A stretch of DNA of 64,000 nt from RGIG7213 sp045540335. GTDB lineage: Bacteria; Bacillota; Clostridia; Oscillospirales; CAG-272. How positions within the stretch are numbered: the first letter of the stretch is position 1; each line of letters begins with the position of its first letter. Location of the stretch: positions 62,001-126,000 of the forward strand of contig JAZQHC010000036.1 of assembly GCA_045540335.1 (NCBI GenBank), in the 5' to 3' direction. The notes beneath the pieces are model-generated. The model made no database searches and was not told where the DNA came from. It was given only the letters and a program-made list of their open reading frames with translations. Shown piece by piece: positions 25,313 to 34,318 of the stretch. Position numbers and translations under genes: made by a program.

Positions 25313-25430
25313 TTTATCATTCTATATAACGGCAATCCGTCAATACGGGCGCATGATACCCACGGCAAAGCGCCGCGCACGCCAAAGAAAGCATTTGCCG
25401 CCGCATTGGGCAATTCATCAAAATGATGCT

Positions 25431-25459
25431 TGACAAATAACCGCATCCGTAATATAATA
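25431..25459 (+). promoter_or_regulatory. Consensus promoter for the cysteine-synthase-like gene
   Basis: TTGACA (25431-25436) and TATAAT (25454-25459) with a 17-base spacer; the gene begins 33 bases later. Confidence 0.9.
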
Positions 25460-25491
25460 TACCAATAAAACTATTTGGAAAAGAGATAACA

Positions 25492-26421
25492 ATGGTATAT
25501 AACGATATATTGCAAGCCATGGGGCACACCCCTATGATACGGTTAAGCAACAAAATGGTATCGGAAGATTCGGCAGAGGTGCTTGTAAAGTTTGAAGGCT
25601 TGAACGTGGGCGGTTCTATCAAAACGAGAACCGCGTACAACATGATACTTGAAGCGGAAAAGCAAGGCATAATAAAGCCCGATACTATTATAGTTGAGCC
25701 TACAAGCGGCAACCAGGGCATCGGTCTTGCGTTGGTTGGTGCTGTACGCGGCTATAAAACGGTAATAATAATGCCCGATTCCGTAAGTGAAGAACGCAGG
25801 CTGCTTGTTCGCCACTACGGTGCAGAGGTAATACTTGTTCACGATGCGGGCAATATAGGTGACTGCATCGACGAATGCTTAAAAACCGCCTTGCGTATGC
25901 AAAAGGAAGACGCGCGCGTATTTATCCCTCAGCAATTTGAAAACAAGGCAAACCCTATGGCACACCGCCACCATACCGCACTTGAAATAATGGAGCAGGT
26001 TGCCGCACCGATACACGGCTTCGTTTCAGGGATAGGAACGGGCGGTACTATAACCGGCATAGGCGAGGTGTTAAAGGCGCAAAACCCCGATATAGTTATC
26101 TGGGCGGTAGAGCCTGAAAACGCCGCTATTCTTGCAGGCGGTACGATAGGAACGCACATTCAGATGGGCATAGGCGACGGGCTTATCCCCGACGTTCTTA
26201 ACTGTGAAATATACGAGGATATCTGCATAATAACAGATGATGAGGCAATAGCGACCGCAAAAAATCTTGCAAAATTCGAAGGCTTGATGTGCGGTATTTC
26301 CAGCGGAACAAACGTTGCCGCGGCAATCAAATTGGCGAAAAAATTAGGCAAGGGAAAAACGGTAATCACCGTTCTGCCCGATACGGCGGAAAGATACTTC
26401 TCTACCCCGTTGTTTGATTAA
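25492..26421 (+). CDS. cysK: Cysteine-synthase-family PLP enzyme
   Basis: The 309-residue fold type II PLP enzyme has the PLP lysine in NVGGSIKTRTAYNMI (about residue 42), the substrate loop PTSGNQGIGLALVGA, the QQFENKANP segment, the phosphate-binding GTGGTITGIG, and ISSGTNVAAAIKLA near the end. O-acetylserine sulfhydrylases make cysteine from O-acetylserine and sulfide. The substrate loop reads SGNQGI where canonical CysK has SGNTGI, and the lysine motif is GGSIKTR rather than GGSVKDR, as in a clostridial subgroup, so a related beta-substitution reaction cannot be excluded. It stands alone with a strong promoter and terminator. Confidence 0.88.
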   Translation: MVYNDILQAMGHTPMIRLSNKMVSEDSAEVLVKFEGLNVGGSIKTRTAYNMILEAEKQGIIKPDTIIVEPTSGNQGIGLALVGAVRGYKTVIIMPDSVSEERRLLVRHYGAEVILVHDAGNIGDCIDECLKTALRMQKEDARVFIPQQFENKANPMAHRHHTALEIMEQVAAPIHGFVSGIGTGGTITGIGEVLKAQNPDIVIWAVEPENAAILAGGTIGTHIQMGIGDGLIPDVLNCEIYEDICIITDDEAIATAKNLAKFEGLMCGISSGTNVAAAIKLAKKLGKGKTVITVLPDTAERYFSTPLFD

Positions 26422-26473
26422 AAATCAGCACACCGTACGGTAAATTTACACTTAAACAAAAATAATTTTATAA

Positions 26474-26502
26474 AACCGCAGATAACCGTTCTGCGGTTTT
26501 TT
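26474..26502 (+). terminator. Intrinsic terminator after the cysteine-synthase-like gene
   Basis: AACCGCAG and CTGCGGTT pair around a 9-base loop and four T residues follow. A second smaller hairpin with a T run lies at 26534-26560. Confidence 0.9.
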
Positions 26503-26533
26503 ATTGTAAATACCATGCAATTCTCACAAAAGC

Positions 26534-26560
26534 AACGCCTGCAAAATTTCGGCGTTTTTT
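26534..26560 (+). terminator. Second, tandem terminator-like hairpin
   Basis: AACGCC and GGCGTT pair around an 11-base loop and a run of T residues follows. It is a weaker backup terminator before pnp. Further GGCGTT/AACGCC repeats lie at about 26612-26640. Confidence 0.55.
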
Positions 26561-26716
26561 AATCATCACGCACCAAAATTGCCACATTAACGCGATGTAA
26601 AAATTAAAATACGGCGTTTTCACCTGTAAAAAAACGCCAAACGGCAAAAAATGTTAAACAGTAATTAATAATATTTTATTGAATATAAACGATTATTTAT
26701 GTTAAACTACAAAACT

Positions 26717-26785
26717 GGAGGGGTTTAGTGTGTAGCAGTTAATTTTGCGCACATTTGTGTGGGCACATTTTATGTGCTCAAAATT
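26717..26785 (+). promoter_or_regulatory. pnp leader with alternative hairpins and mini-ORF
   Basis: The leader holds an inverted repeat: AATTTTG-C-GCACAT (26741-26754) pairs with ATGTGC-T-CAAAATT (26772-26785). A copy of GCACAT (26763-26768) can instead pair with the same ATGTGC, so two hairpins compete. Just upstream, GGAGGGG (26717-26723) is followed by GTG TGT AGC AGT TAA (26728-26742), a four-codon frame with good spacing. PNPase genes are known to be autoregulated through leader stems in E. coli; a similar role here is inference. Confidence 0.45.
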
Positions 26786-26837
26786 AAATGTTATGCACAA
26801 TATTCCTTCAAAAATATATTTTTTAAAGGAGAATGAA

Positions 26838-28940
26838 ATGTTCGAAAATTTCAAAACTTTCAATTATGAATTGGCAGGCCGCCCCCTCGTTATCGAAACG
26901 GGCAAAATGGCAGGTCTTGCAAACGGCTCTTGTCTTGTAAGATATGGGGACACGTCTATTCTCGCTTGCGCTACTGCATCCGCAAAGCCCCGCGACGGTA
27001 TAGATTTTCTTCCCCTTTCGGTTGATTTTGAAGAAAGGCTTTATTCCGTAGGCCGTATTCCCGGCGGTTACTTCCGCAGAGAAGGCAAGCCCACAGAAAA
27101 GGCTATTCTTACATCCCGCGTGATAGACAGACCTATACGCCCCCTTTTCCCGAAGGACCTCAGAAACGACGTAAACCTTTCTTTGACGGTTCTCAGCGTT
27201 GATCACGATTGCTCGCCCGAAATCGCCGCTATGATCGGTGCTTCGGTTGCGCTTTCTATTTCCGATATTCCGTGGAACGGCCCTATCGGCGGCGTATTCG
27301 TTGGCATGGTAGGCAACGAATTTATCATCAACCCCACGGCAGAGCAAAGGGAAAACAGCACCCTTGAATTGACGGTTGCCGGCAGCAGCAAAAAGGTTGT
27401 AATGATAGAAGCGGGCGCAAAGGAAATATCCGATGAAGATATGTTCACCGCTATATTGCTTGCACATGAAGAAATCAAAAACATCTGTGCATTTATCGAT
27501 ACGATCGTTGCTGAAGTAGGCAAGCCCAAATTTGAATACGACCAGCACGACGTTGATCACGACTTGTACGAGGCTATTAAGGAATTCTGCGAAGAAGACG
27601 TTAAAAAAGCCCTTGATACAGACGATAAAAAAGTACGCGATGCGGCACTTAATATTATTACAGACCGCATTTACGAAAAATTCGACGAACAGTATCCCGA
27701 ATCACACCCGATGATGGACGAATGCTTGTACAAGCTTCAAAAATTCATCGTTCGCCGTTGGCTGCTTGATGAAGGCAAGCGCGTTGACGGCCGCCGCCTT
27801 GACGAAATTCGCCCCTTGAATGCAGAGGTTAAGCTTCTTCCCCGCGTTCACGGAAGCGGTATGTTTACAAGAGGTCAAACACAGGTTCTTACCATTGCTA
27901 CGCTTGGTTCTATCAGCGATATGCAGATACTTGACGGTATCGACGAAGAAGAATCAAAGCGCTATATGCACCACTATAATATGCCCGGCTTCTCCGTTGG
28001 CGATGCTAAATCCTCAAGAAGCCCCGGCAGGCGCGAAATCGGCCACGGTGCTTTGGCAGAACGTTCTTTGGTTCCCGTTCTTCCCTCCGTTGAAGAATTC
28101 CCCTACGCTATAAGACTTGTTTCCGAGGTTATTTCCTCTAACGGTTCTACCTCGCAGGCTTCCGTATGCGGTTCCACACTTGCATTGATGGATGCAGGCG
28201 TGCCGATAAAAGCACCCGTTGCAGGTATCTCGTGCGGTCTTATTACAGAAGGCGACAGATGGATGACTATGATAGATATCCAAGGTCTTGAAGACTTCTT
28301 CGGCGATATGGACTTCAAGGTTGCAGGTACGCACAAGGGTATCACATCTATCCAGATGGACCTTAAGATCGACGGTCTTACACCCGAAATAATCCGCGAA
28401 GCACTTGCAACGACACACAAGGGCAGAGATTATATTATCGACGAGATAATTCTTAAGGCTATTGACAAGCCGCGCGACGAGGTTTCCGAATACGCGCCCA
28501 AAATGGTTTCTATGCAGATCAACCCCGATAAGATTCGCGAGGTTATCGGTTCAGGCGGTAAAACAATTCAAAAGATCACCGCTGAAACAGGCGCAAAAAT
28601 TGATATTGAAGACGACGGCTCTGTATTTATTCTTGCCGTTAACAAGGCAAGCTGCGATGCGGCAAAGGCAATGATCGACGCCATCGTGTTCGAGCCTGAA
28701 GCAGGCTGCTGCTACACGGGCACCGTAACAAGGATAATCCCCATAGGTGCGTTTGTAGAGATCGCACCCGGAAAAGAAGGCCTTGTTCACATTTCCAAGC
28801 TTGACAACAAGCGCACTGAAAAGGTTGAAGACGTTGTTTCCGTTGGCGACGTTATAACTGTTAAATTCCTTGGCATCGACGACAGGGGCAGAATGAACCT
28901 TTCCAGGAAAGACGCACTTCCTAAAGTAAACCTTAACTGA
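26838..28940 (+). CDS. pnp: Polynucleotide phosphorylase
   Basis: The 700-residue enzyme has two RNase PH-like domains, a KH domain (REVIGSGGKTIQKITAETGA) and a C-terminal S1 domain (GTVTRIIPIGAFVEIAPGKE). The active-site region EDFFGDMDFKVAGT and the phosphate-binding GRREIGHGALAER are intact. It degrades RNA 3-prime to 5-prime using phosphate and can add tails. The start is placed at 26838 because AAAGGAGA lies just upstream; an in-frame extension to 26745 covers the hairpin leader and lacks this site. Unlike in many bacteria, rpsO is not directly upstream. Confidence 0.97.
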   Translation: MFENFKTFNYELAGRPLVIETGKMAGLANGSCLVRYGDTSILACATASAKPRDGIDFLPLSVDFEERLYSVGRIPGGYFRREGKPTEKAILTSRVIDRPIRPLFPKDLRNDVNLSLTVLSVDHDCSPEIAAMIGASVALSISDIPWNGPIGGVFVGMVGNEFIINPTAEQRENSTLELTVAGSSKKVVMIEAGAKEISDEDMFTAILLAHEEIKNICAFIDTIVAEVGKPKFEYDQHDVDHDLYEAIKEFCEEDVKKALDTDDKKVRDAALNIITDRIYEKFDEQYPESHPMMDECLYKLQKFIVRRWLLDEGKRVDGRRLDEIRPLNAEVKLLPRVHGSGMFTRGQTQVLTIATLGSISDMQILDGIDEEESKRYMHHYNMPGFSVGDAKSSRSPGRREIGHGALAERSLVPVLPSVEEFPYAIRLVSEVISSNGSTSQASVCGSTLALMDAGVPIKAPVAGISCGLITEGDRWMTMIDIQGLEDFFGDMDFKVAGTHKGITSIQMDLKIDGLTPEIIREALATTHKGRDYIIDEIILKAIDKPRDEVSEYAPKMVSMQINPDKIREVIGSGGKTIQKITAETGAKIDIEDDGSVFILAVNKASCDAAKAMIDAIVFEPEAGCCYTGTVTRIIPIGAFVEIAPGKEGLVHISKLDNKRTEKVEDVVSVGDVITVKFLGIDDRGRMNLSRKDALPKVNLN

Positions 28941-28965
28941 TCGTTCCTGTAACGGAGGGGTTTGG

Positions 28966-29997
28966 TTGAAAAACAGTTTTCAAAGAAGGCGCGCCACGGT
29001 AAGCAATAGGGCATACCGCAGGGCGTACGGCGGGGTTGCACCCGTTACGATAGTAATAATCGCGCTTCTGGTGCTGGTGATAATAACCCTTTCGGTAATT
29101 ATCGCAGGCTACGTTAAAGAAGACGCCAAGCAATCAGACGAAACTGCCCCGCCTACAAGCGGGGCAACTTCCGATTTTACGCAAACGCAAGCACAGCAAA
29201 CAGAGCCAACAGTTGATCTTTCCGCCTACGACAGCATAACGCTTTCGAAGGAGGATATGGCTTTAGGCGATCTTGTGCTTGTAAACCGCGAAAACGGATA
29301 CAATATATCCCCATCTGCCTCGCACGTAAATCTTTACAATAATAAAGACAGGCATTATTCGGTTGCGCTTTCAAGCATCGCGTTAAGCCAAGAGGCGTTC
29401 GACGCCCTCGGCAGCATGACCGATGCGTTTTACAGCGAAACGGGGCTTGAAATACTTCAGATAACCTCGGGCTTCCGCACTAAAGAGCAGCAGCAGGAAT
29501 TTTACGATGCTATGGTATCATCTGCAGAGGATGAAGGATATTACGAATTACCCGGTTATTCAGACCACCACACAGGGCTTGCGTTCGACGTAAAGCTGTA
29601 CCTTAGCGACGGCACTTCCCTTTCTTACGGCAAAAACGCCGAAAAGCACGCCAAATGGGTCGTTGACAATTACCACAAATATGGCTTTATAATGCGTTAT
29701 CCCGGCAACAAGACAGAGCATACGGGTATCATCGCAGAGGGCAATCACTTCCGCTACGTTGGTATTCCGCACTCGGTTTATATGCACGATAACGACCTTT
29801 GCCTTGAAGAATACGTTTCGTATTTGAAGCATTGCACCATTGATTCACCGTTAAAGGTACTAACGTCGGGTAAGGTATATTACGTTTATTACACGCAGGC
29901 AACAGGCGAAGAAACGACCGTTTACGTGCCAAAGGTGCCTTATACTGTATGCGGCAATAATACAGACGGCTTTATCGTAACCTACTGTACCGAATAG
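28966..29997 (+). CDS. D-alanyl-D-alanine carboxypeptidase (VanY/M15B family)
   Basis: The 343-residue protein has an N-terminal membrane anchor (about residues 24-46), a Thr-rich linker, and an M15B peptidase domain with ITSGFRTKEQQQEFYDAM, the zinc motif SDHHTGLAFDVKL (about residues 196-208) and EGNHFRYVGIPHS. It trims terminal D-Ala from peptidoglycan stem peptides outside the cell. The TTG start at 28966 is chosen for the CGGAGGGG site. About 75 residues after the domain are typical of clostridial DacB/VanY-like proteins. Its end overlaps the alsT-like gene by 26 bases on the opposite strand. Confidence 0.9.
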   Translation: MKNSFQRRRATVSNRAYRRAYGGVAPVTIVIIALLVLVIITLSVIIAGYVKEDAKQSDETAPPTSGATSDFTQTQAQQTEPTVDLSAYDSITLSKEDMALGDLVLVNRENGYNISPSASHVNLYNNKDRHYSVALSSIALSQEAFDALGSMTDAFYSETGLEILQITSGFRTKEQQQEFYDAMVSSAEDEGYYELPGYSDHHTGLAFDVKLYLSDGTSLSYGKNAEKHAKWVVDNYHKYGFIMRYPGNKTEHTGIIAEGNHFRYVGIPHSVYMHDNDLCLEEYVSYLKHCTIDSPLKVLTSGKVYYVYYTQATGEETTVYVPKVPYTVCGNNTDGFIVTYCTE

Positions 29998-31324
29998 CTG
30001 CGTCTTTACTGCATTTGTCAGAATAATATTTCTCTGTTTCGCGCTTTGCAACACTGTTAAGGCGCAAAACTGCAGGCACGTTTAAAAATATCATAGCACA
30101 GGTAAAAAGGTCGGTAAGCGTCCACATAAATTCGGGCGTTACAACAGCACCTGCAAGTATGCATGCACAATAAACGGCTAAATACGTTTTACAGGCAAAG
30201 GTGCTTTTGCAAAGAAATTCCACGCACTTTACCCCATAGTACGACCAGCATATCAACGTTGCAAATGCAAAAAACGCAATGCAAACGGTAATTATGTGAT
30301 GCGCGCTTTTGCCAAAATATACGCCGTACGCTTCGTTTGTTATACCTACGCCGCCGTAGTCGGCACTGCCTGCTATATTTGGGCACGCACCAAGTATTAC
30401 AAAGGCGGTAAGCGTACACATAACGATAGTATCGGCAAAAACCTCAAACATTCCCAAAAAGCCCTGTTCAACGGGGCTTTTTGTATTTGCCCCCGCGTGC
30501 GAAATAGGCGAAGTGCCTGCGCCCGCCTCGTTAGACAGGGCGCTTTTTGCCGCGCCGTGCTTTACCGCCTGCGAAATAAAAAATCCGCCCGCACCGCTTG
30601 CGGCTTGATTAACGCCGAACGCCTCTTTAACTATTCTTACGAAAATATCGGGTATTTGCTGTAAATTTTTAAATATCGCAATAAGCGACAGGGCGATAAA
30701 CACGGCAGTCATCAAGGGTACCGCAAGCGACGTAAAGCGGCTGATGCTTTTTATGCCGCCTATTACTATCACACCGCACAAAACACAAAGCACCGCCCCC
30801 GTAGCCCAGCACGGCACACCGTACGTTTCGTTTATTGCCGCAGCCGCAGAGTTTGATTGTATCACACAGCCCGAGGCAAGCGACGAGGCAATACATAAAA
30901 CACAGAATATGCGCGCAAGCGTAATATTACCCATACCGTGAAAAATATAATACATAGGGCCGCCGCGGCAGCTTTCCCCTTCTTTATATCGGTATTTTAC
31001 CGCAAGCACCGTTTCCGTATATTTTATCCCAAGCGAAAAAAAGGCACATATCCACATCCAGAAAACAGCCCCTGCCCCGCCTAAAGACAGCGCAACCGCA
31101 ACCCCTACGATATTGCCCACGCCAAGCGTACCTGCCAAAGCAACGGAAAGTGCCGCAAAAGGCGAAACGCCCCCCTCGCATTTGGTGCAAAACAACGATT
31201 TTATGCCTATGTACAACCGTTTCGGGCGAAGAATACCCATTTTTACCGTAAGATATCCGCCTGCTAAAATAAGCAAAACGGGCAATATCGGCAATGCTAT
31301 ATAAGCGTTTATTTTTTCTAACAC
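29972..31324 (-). CDS. Alanine/glycine:sodium symporter (AGCS family)
   Basis: The 450-residue membrane protein has about 11 segments and AGCS signatures: AGTLGVGNIVGVAVALSLGG near residue 67, GGPMYYIFHGMGN, and SNEAGAGTSPISHAGA. The family imports alanine or glycine with Na+. The GTG start at 31324 has GGGGTG eight bases upstream. The gene is leftward and separated from cwlD by a divergent promoter region. The 3-prime end lies within the last codons of the VanY-like gene. Confidence 0.92.
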   Translation of the reverse strand: MLEKINAYIALPILPVLLILAGGYLTVKMGILRPKRLYIGIKSLFCTKCEGGVSPFAALSVALAGTLGVGNIVGVAVALSLGGAGAVFWMWICAFFSLGIKYTETVLAVKYRYKEGESCRGGPMYYIFHGMGNITLARIFCVLCIASSLASGCVIQSNSAAAAINETYGVPCWATGAVLCVLCGVIVIGGIKSISRFTSLAVPLMTAVFIALSLIAIFKNLQQIPDIFVRIVKEAFGVNQAASGAGGFFISQAVKHGAAKSALSNEAGAGTSPISHAGANTKSPVEQGFLGMFEVFADTIVMCTLTAFVILGACPNIAGSADYGGVGITNEAYGVYFGKSAHHIITVCIAFFAFATLICWSYYGVKCVEFLCKSTFACKTYLAVYCACILAGAVVTPEFMWTLTDLFTCAMIFLNVPAVLRLNSVAKRETEKYYSDKCSKDAAIRYSRLR

Positions 31325-31395
31325 AAAATCACCCCGATAATGTGTATTCGCCGTTGCCTGATTTAATTACACCGATATATTTTAAAAAAAGCACT

Positions 31396-31424
31396 TGAAA
31401 ACACACCGCAATAATTATATAATG
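31396..31424 (+). promoter_or_regulatory. Promoter for cwlD-radA-trmH
   Basis: TTGAAA (31396-31401) and TATAAT (31419-31424) with a 17-base spacer. Confidence 0.8.
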
Positions 31425-31490
31425 TATCCGTGGGAATTTTCAGCCGTTTTTCTTCATACAATATACCAATATTTGAAAAGGAGAACGCGT

Positions 31491-32201
31491 GTGAAGTTTC
31501 AATATATCCGAATGTTATCGTTCGGGCTTTCGTTTATTTTTGTTTTTTACGTATTTGCAAGCGTTGTGTATAAGCAAAACGCCGCCCTTCCCGTGATGAA
31601 CAACGGCCGGCAAAGCAAGCAATACACAATAGTTATAGACCCGGGCCACGGCGGCGAAGACGGCGGCGCAACGTCTGACGGGGGGATATTGGAAAAAACG
31701 CTTAATCTTCAGATATCTCTTAAAATATCAGCTATTTTAAAAACGCTGGGTATTCGCCACGTTCTTACGCGGGATACCGACGTAATGCTTAACAACGGCA
31801 ATACCTCGCATAAAAAAATGCACGATCTGCAAAGCCGCGTAAATACGGCACGAAGATATGAAAGCTGTATTTTCGTAAGCATTCACCAAAACAAATTTTT
31901 TCAAAAAAAATACAGCGGGCTTCAGGTATATTACTCTAAAAACGATCCGCTTTCCGCAACGATTGCCGAAGGTATTCAATCAAGCGTGAAAACGTATCTT
32001 CAGCCGAACAACGAAAGGCAAACAAAAATGGCAACGTCTGCAATTTACGTGCTTGACAGATTGCATTGTCCTGCCGTGCTTGTAGAATGCGGCTTTCTTT
32101 CCAACGATGAAGAGGCAGGGCGTCTTGCAAGCGAGGAATACCAGAAAAAATTGGCGTTTGTACTGTCTGCGGCGATAATCACAAACGTTTATAAGGAATA
32201 A
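31491..32201 (+). CDS. cwlD: N-acetylmuramoyl-L-alanine amidase, CwlD-like
   Basis: The 236-residue protein has an N-terminal membrane anchor (FGLSFIFVFYVFASVVY) and an Amidase_3 domain with zinc ligands in DPGHGGEDGG (His), ILEKTLNLQI (Glu) and SIHQNKF (His), and the catalytic glutamate in VECGFLSND. CwlD cleaves stem peptides so that muramic-delta-lactam can form in the spore cortex. The GTG start at 31491 is chosen for AAAAGGAGA; a longer frame from 31395 lacks a site. Only 3 bp precede radA. The size and anchor support CwlD rather than a phage amidase. Confidence 0.85.
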   Translation: MKFQYIRMLSFGLSFIFVFYVFASVVYKQNAALPVMNNGRQSKQYTIVIDPGHGGEDGGATSDGGILEKTLNLQISLKISAILKTLGIRHVLTRDTDVMLNNGNTSHKKMHDLQSRVNTARRYESCIFVSIHQNKFFQKKYSGLQVYYSKNDPLSATIAEGIQSSVKTYLQPNNERQTKMATSAIYVLDRLHCPAVLVECGFLSNDEEAGRLASEEYQKKLAFVLSAAIITNVYKE

Positions 32202-32204
32202 AAA

Positions 32205-33566
32205 ATGAAAAACACTACACAATTTATCTGCGAAGAATGCGGATACACCTCTGCAAAATGGCTTGGCAGATGCCCGTCGTGCGGGCAATGGAACACCATG
32301 CAGGAGCATGAGGTTATCCACGAATCAAAAAGCACCAACAAACGGCTTTTATCCTTTAAAGATGAAGAGCCCGTGCTTCTTTGCGAATCACAAATAGAAG
32401 AATATATCCGTTCTGATACGGGCTGCGGCGAATTAAACAGGGTTCTCGGCGGCGGCTTGGTAGATGGTTCTGTAGTTTTACTGTGCGGCGAGCCGGGTAT
32501 CGGCAAATCCACCCTGCTTTTGCAAATAAGCAGTACCGTTGGCGAGGGCGGCGCGGTTTTATACGTTTCAGGCGAGGAATCAAAAGGGCAGATAAAGCTT
32601 CGCGCCAACAGACTTAACGCAAACGGAAAATCACTTTACGTTCTTACAGAATCAAACGTTGAAAAGATAATAACGCATATTGATAAAGTAAAGCCGTCGG
32701 TAGTTATTATAGACTCCGTTCAAACGATGTATTTAGACAGGATAAATTCCGCACCGGGATCTGTTTCGCAGGTGCGCGAATCTGCAATGTGCTTTATAAA
32801 CAAAGCAAAAAGCGAAGGGATATCCATTATTCTCGTCGGCCACGTTAACAAAGAAGGGGCAATCGCAGGGCCGAAGGTGCTTGAGCATATGGTTGATGCG
32901 GTGCTGTATTTCGAAGGCGACCGCCGACAGGCTGTGCGCGTTATACGTGCGGTAAAAAACAGATTTGGTTCTACAAACGAAATAGGCGTTTTCGAAATGC
33001 GCGATAAAGGTCTTTTCGAAGTTCCAAACCCTTCTGAAATGCTTTTATCGGGCAGGCCCGTAGGCGTTTCGGGCAACTGTACGGTCTGCATGGTAGAAGG
33101 CAGCCGCCCGTTGCTTGCGGAAATACAGGCGCTTGTTACAACAACGTACTTTCCTGCGCCGAGAAGAACGTCAAGCGGGTACGACGTTAACCGCGTTTGC
33201 CTTATCATTGCCGTGCTTGAAAAACGCCTTGGTCTGCGTTTTTCATCGTTTGATGCGTATATTAACGTAATAGGCGGTTTGCGCGTGGACGAGCCCGCCG
33301 CCGACCTTGCTTTGGCGTTGGCGCTTGTATCAAGCATTAAAGACGTTGCATTCCCCGACGATATCGCCGTTATGGGCGAATTAGGCCTTGCAGGCGAGCT
33401 TCGCGCCGTTAGCGGTGCGGTAATGCGCGTTAAAGAATGTGCGCGCCTTGGCTTTAAAAGGGTAATGGTGCCCGAACTGAATGCCGACGAATTAAAGGAT
33501 ATACGCGATATAGAAATTGTAAAGGTAAAAAGCATCTTCGATGCTATAACTATTTTTGAAAAATGA
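32205..33566 (+). CDS. radA: DNA repair protein RadA
   Basis: The 453-residue protein has an N-terminal zinc finger (CEECGYTSAKWLGRCPSCGQ), a RecA-like ATPase with Walker A GEPGIGKSTLLL (about residues 95-106), the RadA motif KNRFGSTNEIGVFEM, and a C-terminal Lon-protease-like domain (RTSSGYDVNRVCLIIAVLEK). RadA is a branch-migration helicase in recombinational repair. It follows cwlD by 3 bp and its stop codon overlaps the next start (ATGA), so the three genes are translated as one unit. Confidence 0.97.
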   Translation: MKNTTQFICEECGYTSAKWLGRCPSCGQWNTMQEHEVIHESKSTNKRLLSFKDEEPVLLCESQIEEYIRSDTGCGELNRVLGGGLVDGSVVLLCGEPGIGKSTLLLQISSTVGEGGAVLYVSGEESKGQIKLRANRLNANGKSLYVLTESNVEKIITHIDKVKPSVVIIDSVQTMYLDRINSAPGSVSQVRESAMCFINKAKSEGISIILVGHVNKEGAIAGPKVLEHMVDAVLYFEGDRRQAVRVIRAVKNRFGSTNEIGVFEMRDKGLFEVPNPSEMLLSGRPVGVSGNCTVCMVEGSRPLLAEIQALVTTTYFPAPRRTSSGYDVNRVCLIIAVLEKRLGLRFSSFDAYINVIGGLRVDEPAADLALALALVSSIKDVAFPDDIAVMGELGLAGELRAVSGAVMRVKECARLGFKRVMVPELNADELKDIRDIEIVKVKSIFDAITIFEK

Positions 33567-34318
33567 CAGATAATAAAGAATTTGAAAGCGCCTGCCTTTT
33601 CGAAGGCATGGTATCTATATCCGCCGTTTTAAATTCCGAATTAAAGGCGCGCAGGATATTAAAGGTTTTATTCGACGAAGGTAAGAAAAAAAGCAAAAAA
33701 CGCCAGCTGGACTACCTATCCTTAATGGCGCAAAAGCATGGTTTTATTATAGAATATACGACTGCCGAGCATCTTGATGCAATAACCCAAGGTAACACGC
33801 ACGGCGGTGTAGCTGCGTACTGTACGCAACGCGAAATACCCGTTTTAACAGAAAAGGATATTGTGCCAAACGGCTTTTACGTGTATATCGACGGCGTTGA
33901 AGACCCGTATAATTTCGGTTATACACTTCGTTCCGTTTACGCCGCAGGGGCAGACGGGGCAATACTTTCCCCCCGCAACTGGATGAACGCCGCAGAAACG
34001 GTATGCAGGTCGTCTGCGGGGGCTTCGGAAAGGCTGCCCTTGTTTACCGCGTGCGATGAATTGTGCGACGTATTTAAAAAGAAAAAATATAAAATCGTAT
34101 GCGCGGGAATACGTGATTCCGTAAGCGCATACGATGCAGATCTGTCTAAACCGATTTTATTGATAGTAGGTGGTGAAAAACGCGGAATTTCCGCCTGCGT
34201 TTTAGAAAAAGCCGACGTTATAGTTCGCCTGGAATACGGTAGGGATTTTATGCAGTCGCTTTCTGCCGCATCTGCCGCCACCGTGCTTTCGTTTGAGGTG
34301 TTAAGGCAAAACAGATGA
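33563..34318 (+). CDS. TrmH/SpoU-family RNA methyltransferase
   Basis: The 251-residue protein has an N-terminal substrate-binding segment (residues 1-90) and a SPOUT methyltransferase domain with motif 1 DGVEDPYNFGYTLRSVYAAG, motif 2 LIVGGEKRGIS and motif 3 SLSAASAATVLSFEVLRQ. It adds a methyl group from S-adenosylmethionine to 2-prime-O-ribose in RNA; the target is not predictable. The start overlaps the radA stop. The end overlaps mnmA by 18 bases on the opposite strand. Confidence 0.93.
   Translation: MTDNKEFESACLFEGMVSISAVLNSELKARRILKVLFDEGKKKSKKRQLDYLSLMAQKHGFIIEYTTAEHLDAITQGNTHGGVAAYCTQREIPVLTEKDIVPNGFYVYIDGVEDPYNFGYTLRSVYAAGADGAILSPRNWMNAAETVCRSSAGASERLPLFTACDELCDVFKKKKYKIVCAGIRDSVSAYDADLSKPILLIVGGEKRGISACVLEKADVIVRLEYGRDFMQSLSAASAATVLSFEVLRQNR

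Noticed and set aside
24880..25446. 188-residue open frame on the minus strand over the zinc-ribbon gene
   Set aside because: It covers a terminator and the promoter of the next gene; composition is typical of a mirror frame.
26823..27560. 245-residue open frame on the minus strand
   Set aside because: It lies wholly within pnp in another frame and has no ribosome site or recognisable motif.
32720..33535. 271-residue open frame on the minus strand
   Set aside because: Antisense to radA, Ser/Thr-rich by codon mirror, no ribosome site.
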